64,000 nucleotides of DNA, taken from positions 53,915 through 117,914 of the forward strand of contig NZ_JAXMOH010000012.1 in assembly GCF_034670005.1 (NCBI RefSeq), given 5' to 3'. The DNA is from Thalassobius sp034670005. Lineage in GTDB: Bacteria > Pseudomonadota > Alphaproteobacteria > Rhodobacterales > Rhodobacteraceae. Made by a program: the position numbers and the translations under genes. Under the pieces are notes generated by a model, which was given only the letters and a program-made list of their open reading frames with translations, had not been told where the DNA came from and did not search any database. Below are positions 58,246-64,000 of this stretch, piece by piece. Each line of letters starts with the position of its first letter. Position 1 is the stretch's first letter.

Positions 58246-60840
58246 ATGCCCGTTGTTGTCGTAGAATCCCCGGCCAAAGCCAAAACCATCAACAAGTATC
58301 TGGGGTCCGATTACACGGTTCTGGCATCTTACGGGCATGTCCGCGACCTGCCGCCCAAGGATGGATCGGTGGATACCGAACATGATTTCGACATGACATG
58401 GGAAATCGGGGCCGATTCCCGCAAACATGTCAAAGCCATCGCTGACGCATTGAAAGACGACAACGAACTGATCCTCGCGACTGACCCCGATCGCGAAGGC
58501 GAAGCCATCAGCTGGCATCTGGAAGAAGCACTGCGCAAACGCCGCGCGATCAAGAAGGACACACCGGTTTCGCGTGTGGTGTTCAACGCGATCACCAAAA
58601 CCGCCGTCACCGAAGCGATGCAGAACCCGCGTCAGGTCGATAACGACCTGGTCCATGCCTATCTGGCACGGCGGGCGCTTGATTATCTTGTCGGCTTCAA
58701 CCTCAGCCCGGTATTGTGGCGCAAACTGCCCGGCGCACGGTCTGCCGGCCGGGTGCAATCGGTCTGCCTGCGGCTGATCGTGGAACGCGAGATGGAAATC
58801 GAAGCGTTCAATGCCCGCGAATACTGGTCGGTCAAGGCGATTCTCGCCACGCCAAGAGGGCAGGAATACGAAGCCCGCCTGACCGTTCTGGCGGGTGACA
58901 AGCTCGACAAATACAGCATCGAAAACGAAACTCAGGCCGAACTGGCGGTGCAGGCGATCAACAGCCGTGACCTGCTGGTCCAGTCGGTCGAAGCCAAGCC
59001 CGGCAGCCGCAATCCATCGGCCCCGTTCATGACCTCGACCCTGCAACAGGAAGCCAGCCGCAAATTCGGCATGGGCGCGCGCCAATGCATGAATGCCGCG
59101 CAACGGCTCTACGAAGCCGGTTACATCACCTATATGCGGACCGATGGCATCGACATGGCCCCCGAAGCGGTCGCTGCGGCGCGCGCCGAAATCGAAACCC
59201 GCTATGGCAAGGAATACGTGCCTTCCAGCCCGCGCATCTATAAGAATAAAGCCAAGAACGCCCAGGAAGCGCATGAATGTATCCGCCCGACGGACATGTC
59301 GCGCGATCCCGGCCAGCTGGCCAAGCTGGAAACCGATCAGCGCCGGCTTTACGATCTGGTCTGGAAACGCACGATTTCGTGCCAGATGGAAGCCGCGCGT
59401 CTGGAACGCACCACCGTCGACGTGGGCAGCAATGACGGTCAGATCGTGATGCGCGCCACAGGTCAGGTAGTTCTGTTCGACGGGTTCCTGCGGGTCTATG
59501 AGGAAGGCCGCGATGATGTGGTCGTGGACGAGGACGACAAGCGCCTGCCGCAGATTTCCCAGGGCGAAAAGGCCGACAAGCGCACGATCAGCCCGGAACA
59601 GCATTTCACCCAGCCGCCGCCGCGCTATACCGAAGCGACGCTGGTCAAGAAGATGGAAGAGCTGGGAATTGGGCGTCCCTCGACCTATGCATCGGTGATC
59701 ACCACGATTCAGGACCGTGAATATGTCCGCAAGGATAAGAATCGTCTGTTCCCGGAAGACAAAGGCCGGATCGTCACGATCTTCCTGCTGAATTTCTTCC
59801 GCAAATATGTCGGTTATGATTTCACCGCCCAGTTGGAAGAACAGCTTGACGACGTGTCGGCAGGCGAACGTGACTATAAGGACGTGCTGGCCCGGTTCTG
59901 GCGTGATTTCTCGGCGGCGATCGCCGAAACCAGCGAGTTGCGAATCACCGAAGTCCTGGACGTGCTGGACGACGCGCTTGCGCCGCAGCTTTATCCGCCG
60001 CGCGAAGACGGGTCCGATCCGCGCATCTGCCCGAAATGCGGCGAAGGCAAGCTACACCTGAAAACCTCGCGCACCGGCGGCTTTGTTGGCTGCGGCAATT
60101 ACCCCGAATGCACCTATACACGGCCAATCGCGGGGGAAGGTGCCGATGGCGACGAACGTCTTCTGGGCATGGATGGCGAAGACGAAATTCACCTGAAATC
60201 CGGCCGTTTCGGTCCCTATGTTCAGCGCGGCGAACCGACCCCGGAAAACAAGAAACCGCCACGCGCCTCCTTGCCCAAGGGCTGGTCCAAGGACGATATG
60301 GATCTGGAAAAGGCACTGACGCTGTTGAGCCTGCCGCGTGAAATCGGGCAACATCCCGAAGGCGGCATGATCACTTCCAATTTCGGACGTTTCGGGCCTT
60401 ACCTGATGCATCAGCTCCCGGATGACGCCAAACCGGTCTATGCCAATCTTAAAGACCCCAATGACGTGTTCGAAATCGGCATGAACCGGGCGGTGGAACT
60501 GTTGGCGGAAAAACGCGCCAGCGGCCCCGGACGCGGTCGCGGGGCGGCGGTGAAGCCACTCAAGGAACTGGGCGAACATCCCGACGGTGGCGCGATCAAC
60601 GTGATGGAAGGCCGCTACGGGCCCTACGTTAAATGGGAAAAGGTCAACGCGACCCTGCCCAAAGACGTTGATCCCAAGGATGTGACGCTGGAAACGGCGG
60701 TCGAGCTGGTCAATGAAAAGGCCGCCAAGAAAAAGCCGGCCAAGAAGGCGGCAGCCAAGAAAGCCCCGGCCAAGAAGACGGCGGCCAAAAAGGCCACGAC
60801 CAAGAAAACCACCGCCAAGAAAGAAGAACCTTCGAAGTAA
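58246..60840 (+). CDS. topA: DNA topoisomerase I
   Basis: 864 aa. Toprim domain (VVVESPAKAKTI at 3-14, ATDPDREGEAISWHL near 78), catalytic Tyr in YITYMRTDG near 297, and the clamp GIGRPSTYASVITTIQDREYV near 469. One four-Cys zinc ribbon remains near 590 (CPKCGEGKLHLKTSRTGGFVGCGNYPECTY), followed by three GRFGPY repeats and a Lys/Ala-rich tail of about 40 residues. The tail probably improves DNA binding. Start at 58246 by homology. Confidence 0.97.
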   Translation: MPVVVVESPAKAKTINKYLGSDYTVLASYGHVRDLPPKDGSVDTEHDFDMTWEIGADSRKHVKAIADALKDDNELILATDPDREGEAISWHLEEALRKRRAIKKDTPVSRVVFNAITKTAVTEAMQNPRQVDNDLVHAYLARRALDYLVGFNLSPVLWRKLPGARSAGRVQSVCLRLIVEREMEIEAFNAREYWSVKAILATPRGQEYEARLTVLAGDKLDKYSIENETQAELAVQAINSRDLLVQSVEAKPGSRNPSAPFMTSTLQQEASRKFGMGARQCMNAAQRLYEAGYITYMRTDGIDMAPEAVAAARAEIETRYGKEYVPSSPRIYKNKAKNAQEAHECIRPTDMSRDPGQLAKLETDQRRLYDLVWKRTISCQMEAARLERTTVDVGSNDGQIVMRATGQVVLFDGFLRVYEEGRDDVVVDEDDKRLPQISQGEKADKRTISPEQHFTQPPPRYTEATLVKKMEELGIGRPSTYASVITTIQDREYVRKDKNRLFPEDKGRIVTIFLLNFFRKYVGYDFTAQLEEQLDDVSAGERDYKDVLARFWRDFSAAIAETSELRITEVLDVLDDALAPQLYPPREDGSDPRICPKCGEGKLHLKTSRTGGFVGCGNYPECTYTRPIAGEGADGDERLLGMDGEDEIHLKSGRFGPYVQRGEPTPENKKPPRASLPKGWSKDDMDLEKALTLLSLPREIGQHPEGGMITSNFGRFGPYLMHQLPDDAKPVYANLKDPNDVFEIGMNRAVELLAEKRASGPGRGRGAAVKPLKELGEHPDGGAINVMEGRYGPYVKWEKVNATLPKDVDPKDVTLETAVELVNEKAAKKKPAKKAAAKKAPAKKTAAKKATTKKTTAKKEEPSK

Positions 60841-60846
60841 CGCGGT

Positions 60847-60920
60847 GCCCCCCCGGTTCCTGTCTTTGGCCGCGACCGGGGGGGACTGCGCGCCCTGCCG
60901 CACCGAATGCGCGGCAGGCG
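60847..60920 (+). terminator. GC-rich hairpins after topA
   Basis: CCCCCCCGGT/ACCGGGGGGG with a long loop (60847-60887), then CGCCCTGCCGC/GCGGCAGGCG just downstream. No T tract; termination is plausible but unproved. The gap to scoA (222 bp) holds no gene that I can see. Confidence 0.45.
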
Positions 60921-61062
60921 TATTACTACGTATTGGCTCTGACCGGGTGGTTTCGCTACAAGCGGGCAACGCGTTCGCTGCGGGCGTCTGTGCGGGGGTC
61001 TTCATTGACAGCCGCCTTTACCCGCTGCACTCATGACGTGATGAGCTTTGAGGGAGACATTC

Positions 61063-61767
61063 ATGAAAAAAGTCTACGCAAACGCTGCCGAGGCGCTCGA
61101 CGGGCTGCTGTTCGATGGCATGCAGATCGCCGCTGGCGGTTTCGGCCTCTGCGGTATTCCTGAGCTGCTGATTCAGGCGATTCGCGACGCCGGGACCAAG
61201 AACCTGACCGTTGCATCCAACAATGCCGGTGTCGATGAATTCGGGCTGGGCGTGCTGCTGCAAAGCAAGCAGGTCAAGAAGATGATGTCGTCCTATGTGG
61301 GCGAAAATGCCGAATTCATGCGCCAGTACCTGTCCGGTGAACTTGAGCTGGAATTCAACCCGCAGGGCACCTTGGCCGAACGGATGCGTGCCGGCGGCGC
61401 GGGCATTCCCGGGTTCTACACCAAGACCGGCGTTGGCACCGTGATTGCCGAAGGCAAGGAACATAAGGATTTCAACGGTGAAACCTATATCCTTGAAGAA
61501 GGCATCTTTGCCGATCTGGCCATCGTGAAAGCATGGAAAGCCGACACTACCGGCAATCTGGTGTTCCGTAAGACCGCGCGCAACTTCAACCCGCCAGCGG
61601 CGATGTGCGGCAAGGTCTGCGTCGTCGAGGTCGAGGAAATCGTCGAACCCGGCGAACTGGACCCCGATAAAATCCACCTGCCCGGCGTCTATGTACACCG
61701 CATCATCAAGGGCGAGCACGAAAAGCGCATCGAACAGCGCACCACCCGCAAGAAGGAGGATGCATAA
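61063..61767 (+). CDS. 3-oxoacid CoA-transferase subunit A
   Basis: 234 aa. GGFGLCGIPELLIQAIRD near 27-44 and VASNNAGVDEFGLGVLLQSKQVKKMMSSYVGEN near 53-85 are the family-I CoA-transferase alpha motifs. Moves CoA between succinate or acetyl and a 3-oxoacid. ATG at 61063 with GAGGGAGACATTC. The stop shares one base with the subunit B ATG. Confidence 0.93.
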   Translation: MKKVYANAAEALDGLLFDGMQIAAGGFGLCGIPELLIQAIRDAGTKNLTVASNNAGVDEFGLGVLLQSKQVKKMMSSYVGENAEFMRQYLSGELELEFNPQGTLAERMRAGGAGIPGFYTKTGVGTVIAEGKEHKDFNGETYILEEGIFADLAIVKAWKADTTGNLVFRKTARNFNPPAAMCGKVCVVEVEEIVEPGELDPDKIHLPGVYVHRIIKGEHEKRIEQRTTRKKEDA

Positions 61768-62390
61768 TGCCCTGGGATCGTAATCAAATGGCCGAACGGG
61801 CCGCGCAGGAACTCGAAGACGGCATGTATGTGAACCTCGGCATCGGTATCCCGACGCTGGTGGCGAACTATGTCGGCGACAAGGACATCACCCTGCAATC
61901 GGAAAACGGCATGCTGGGCATGGGTCCGTTTCCCTATGAGGGCGAAGAAGACCCCGACCTGATCAATGCAGGCAAGCAGACCATCACCGAACTGCCCCGC
62001 ACGTCCTATTTCGACAGCGCCACCAGCTTTGGCATGATCCGGGGCGGCAAGATCGCCGCGGCGATCCTCGGCGCGATGGAAGTCAGCGAAAAGGGCGATC
62101 TGGCCAACTGGATGATCCCCGGCAAACTGGTCAAGGGCATGGGCGGCGCGATGGATCTGGTCGCCGGTGTTGGCCGTGTCGTGGTGGTCATGGACCACAC
62201 CAACAAGCATGGCGACAGCAAGGTGCTGAAGGAATGCACCCTGCCGCTGACCGGCAAGGGTGTTGTGGACCGGATCATCACCAATTTCGGCGTTCTGGAC
62301 GTGACCCACAAAGGCCTGCACATCGTCGAACTGGCACCCGGCGTCAGCCGCGAGGATATGATCGCGGCTACCGAAGCGACCATCGTCTGA
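61767..62390 (+). CDS. 3-oxoacid CoA-transferase subunit B
   Basis: 207 aa. GMYVNLGIGIPTLVANYV near 19-36 and the catalytic Glu in LQSENGMLGMGPFPYEGEEDPDLINAGKQT near 48-77 give an active family-I beta subunit. With subunit A it forms SCOT or an acetate/3-oxoacid CoA-transferase; which substrate is not decided by sequence. Ends at a terminator shared with the lytic transglycosylase. Confidence 0.93.
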   Translation: MPWDRNQMAERAAQELEDGMYVNLGIGIPTLVANYVGDKDITLQSENGMLGMGPFPYEGEEDPDLINAGKQTITELPRTSYFDSATSFGMIRGGKIAAAILGAMEVSEKGDLANWMIPGKLVKGMGGAMDLVAGVGRVVVVMDHTNKHGDSKVLKECTLPLTGKGVVDRIITNFGVLDVTHKGLHIVELAPGVSREDMIAATEATIV

Positions 62391-62398
62391 AACCAACA

Positions 62399-62422
62399 GC
62401 GCCCGGCCTCACCGCCGGGCGC
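62399..62422. terminator. Hairpin between scoB and the transglycosylase
   Basis: GCGCCCGGC-CTCACC-GCCGGGCGC, 9-bp perfect stem between two convergent stops. No T tract on either side. Confidence 0.6.
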
Positions 62423-62423
62423 C

Positions 62424-63239
62424 TCAGTTCATCGCCACAAAGACGCAGCCGTCTGAAATCAGCTGTGGCGGCGTTTTACACAGGCCTCGTGCCACCGAAT
62501 AGGCCGCCAGAACCTTGGGCACGTAATCGCGGGTTTCGGCATAGGGCGGCACCCCGCCATGATCGCGCACCGCGCCTTCCCCGGCATTATAGGCTGCCAG
62601 CGCGAGAATCGGATCGCCGCCGAATTCGCCCAGCAACCAATCCAGATAAGCCACGCCGCCGCGAATGTTTTCATCCGCGTTCAGGCTGTCATCGACCCCG
62701 AACCGTTCCGCCGTTGCCGGGATCAGCTGCATCAGACCTTCGGCCCCGGCGCTGCTGACCGCGTCGGCCCGCCCCCCCGATTCGACCATCATCACCGCCA
62801 GAACCAAGGCCGGTGACACTTTGGTGCCGATCGTGCTGACCAGCATCGCCCGCCCCTGATCACGAACGATTGGCAACATGTCTTTCAACCGTGGTGCCGC
62901 CACCGCCTGTCCTGCGGGCGGGTGCCCCAACGCCTCCAGAGCCGAGTCCAACCGCAGCGCGTTACCCTGTGCGACATCGGGCGACACGGTTTCCCAAAAC
63001 CAGCCAAACCGACCCGCGACCGGTTTTGCTGCAACCGGTAATTCTGCAACGACCGGTTTCTTCAGCGCGGCCTGTTGTTCTGCCGGATCGATCTGCACCG
63101 TGATCCGCTTCTGTCCGGGTTTGGGCGGTGAAATCCGTTTAAAGGTAAAGTCGGGAAACGGCGCCGGACCTTCGGCCCGCACCGGTGCTGTCGTCAGCAT
63201 CACGCTGACCGCCAACGATAAAAGGACGCCCGGTTTCAT
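62424..63239 (-). CDS. Exported lytic transglycosylase (SLT domain)
   Basis: 271 aa. Signal peptide MKPGVLLSLAVSVMLTTAPVRA, a Pro/Lys linker, then an SLT fold with the catalytic Glu in AVMMVESGGRADAVSSAGAEGLMQLIP near 154-180 and GGVAYLDWLLGEFGGDPILALAAYNAGEGAV near 201-231. Cleaves peptidoglycan glycosidic bonds. ATG at 63239 (AGCAGGGCAGCC upstream); an ATG seven codons earlier is an alternative. Confidence 0.9.
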   Translation of the reverse strand: MKPGVLLSLAVSVMLTTAPVRAEGPAPFPDFTFKRISPPKPGQKRITVQIDPAEQQAALKKPVVAELPVAAKPVAGRFGWFWETVSPDVAQGNALRLDSALEALGHPPAGQAVAAPRLKDMLPIVRDQGRAMLVSTIGTKVSPALVLAVMMVESGGRADAVSSAGAEGLMQLIPATAERFGVDDSLNADENIRGGVAYLDWLLGEFGGDPILALAAYNAGEGAVRDHGGVPPYAETRDYVPKVLAAYSVARGLCKTPPQLISDGCVFVAMN

Positions 63240-63586
63240 GGCTGCCCTGCTCTGCCTCATTATTATTGCTTTGCAGTATCGCAGAAAACCGGAGTTTGAG
63301 CCAGATTTCTTGATAAATCCGCGCCGATCGCCCCCATTTTTGCCATATTTGCCCCATGCGCCAGTTCGAAAAAGAAGGAAAACGCATGTTTTTTCTAATA
63401 ATTTCAATATAATACAACTTTTAGATTAAAATTTTCATACTGCTCTCTTTAAATTGTTTTTTTGCCAAACTGCCGCCCCAATCGAAGGTCTAAATACAGT
63501 CATACCACGACGGGGACAGGCAAGTGAGAGAGGCCGGGACGTCAACGACGGGGCAAACTGAAACAAACATCTACTGGAGAGAGACC
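63240..63586. other. 347-bp AT-rich intergenic region before the pilin gene
   Basis: Between the divergent transglycosylase and Flp genes. Strongly A/T rich in 63380-63470, then the 79-bp leader repeat at 63473-63551. It should hold promoters for both genes. No ORF of note. Confidence 0.5.
63473..63551. repeat. 79-bp direct repeat, copy 1 (upstream of flp)
   Basis: Identical to 63922-64000 base for base by eye, spaced 449 bp. It is part of the 5' region of the pilin gene. Confidence 0.9.
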
Positions 63587-63784
63587 ATGATCAAATTCAT
63601 CAAAAACTTCCGCAAAGACGAAGACGGCGCCGTAACTGTTGACTGGGTTGTGCTGACCGCAGCCGTTGTCGGCCTGGGCATCGCCGCCGTGTCGACCGTA
63701 TCCAACGGCATCGACGCCGCAGCGACCTCGCTGAACAGCGACCTGACCACCGACATGACCGCGGCCACCGCAGCCAACAGCTGA
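63587..63784 (+). CDS. Flp-type (type IVb) pilin
   Basis: 65 aa. MIKFIKNFRKDEDG is a short cationic leader; the G-A-V-T-V-D-W stretch is the prepilin-peptidase site, with Asp in place of the usual Glu5 and Trp in place of Tyr. A hydrophobic helix follows (VVLTAAVVGLGIAAVSTVSNG), then an Ala/Thr-rich end. Flp pili serve tad-type adhesion. GGAGAGAGACC precedes the ATG at 63587. The tad machinery is not in the window. A second leader copy lies downstream. Confidence 0.9.
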   Translation: MIKFIKNFRKDEDGAVTVDWVVLTAAVVGLGIAAVSTVSNGIDAAATSLNSDLTTDMTAATAANS

Positions 63785-63805
63785 TCGGTTTGACGCAAGT
63801 CACTT

Positions 63806-63841
63806 AAAGGGGCCGCGCCTGATTTCAGGCGCGGCCCTTTT
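63806..63841 (+). terminator. Rho-independent terminator after flp
   Basis: 13-bp stem GGGCCGCGCCTGA/TCAGGCGCGGCCC with a tiny loop and a TTTT tail, about 25 bp after the pilin stop. Confidence 0.93.
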
Positions 63842-63921
63842 CTTATCGTCCCGACACTGTCGTGCCATGTCCTGAAACAACCGCGAAAACGTCGTTAACA
63901 ATTCCCTAATTCGCCCAATTA

Positions 63922-64000
63922 CCGCCCCAATCGAAGGTCTAAATACAGTCATACCACGACGGGGACAGGCAAGTGAGAGAGGCCGGGACGTCAACGACGG
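63922..64000. repeat. 79-bp direct repeat, copy 2 (runs to window edge)
   Basis: Exact copy of 63473-63551, cut by the window end, so the repeat may be longer. It lies where the promoter and leader of a second pilin gene would be. A TTAACAATTCCCTAA sequence near 63896 is close to a TTAA-N7-TTAA CtrA box. Confidence 0.88.

Noticed and set aside
1..64000. CRISPR arrays, prophage, insertion sequences, integrase/attachment sites, tRNA genes
   Set aside because: No regularly spaced repeats, transposase, integrase, phage structural genes or tRNA cloverleaf were seen on either strand. The only long exact repeat found is the 79-bp pilin leader.

Overview
The window reads as chromosomal DNA of an alphaproteobacterium of the Rhodobacteraceae (Roseobacter group). 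This rests on high GC, dense gene packing with many 1-4 nt stop/start overlaps, and family-typical pairings: lysC beside ptsP, dprA beside topA, the ctaC-ctaB-coxF-ctaG-ctaE order, an rnpB gene near an AmpD-like amidase, and DUF1127, DUF1178 and DUF2927 proteins. I saw no prophage, insertion sequence, CRISPR array or tRNA. Gene identities come from recognising motifs by eye. No database search was run.

Layout. 1-8.6 kb: a truncated SLC13 permease, a YmdB-like phosphoesterase, a 5-formyl-THF cyclo-ligase/MgtE pair, two purine deaminases (guanine and 8-oxoguanine) flanking a secreted CAP protein, a HisN/IMPase-like phosphatase and an XRE regulator. 8.8-14.5 kb: a quinone oxidoreductase converging on a LysR regulator, a DUF1127 protein, a Bax-inhibitor-1 protein, a nitrilase, a VIT1-type transporter, an acetyltransferase and rpmG. 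14.7-18.4 kb: rnpB, an amidase, an excalibur lipoprotein and gatA/gatC. 18.4-26.2 kb: a ceramidase-like membrane protein, then a locus of three uncharacterised exported proteins, a sugar-nucleotide epimerase, a HAD-UbiA fusion and a GtrA protein. It resembles a polyprenyl-phosphate-pentose pathway coupled to unknown exported proteins and is the most novel-looking part of the window.

26.3-34.9 kb: a UPF0173 hydrolase, tadA, rluB, then a compact operon for a 27-aa membrane peptide, XpaC, TelA, a DUF2927 lipoprotein and an SPFH-GYF protein, which looks like an envelope-stress module. It is followed by a DUF1178 protein, an SDR and a P-loop kinase. 35-44.7 kb: a HemG-like flavodoxin, lysC, ptsP, a P450, an EcsC protein, an acetyltransferase, a flavin reductase, mtnP, a tiny ribbon-helix-helix-like protein facing a 37-aa ORF across a perfect palindrome, and apt.

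44.9-56.4 kb: the aa3 cytochrome oxidase assembly and subunit genes. They are split into surf1-thrC-M16-GNAT-MBL-FAD oxidase on + and ctaC-ctaB-coxF-ctaG-ctaE on -, as one inversion of the usual arrangement would produce. A perfect FNR-type box lies between ctaC and tldD. 56.5-64 kb: dprA, a small exported protein, topA, scoAB, a lytic transglycosylase and a Flp pilin gene. The pilin leader region is repeated exactly at the right edge, so a second pilin copy probably begins just outside the window.
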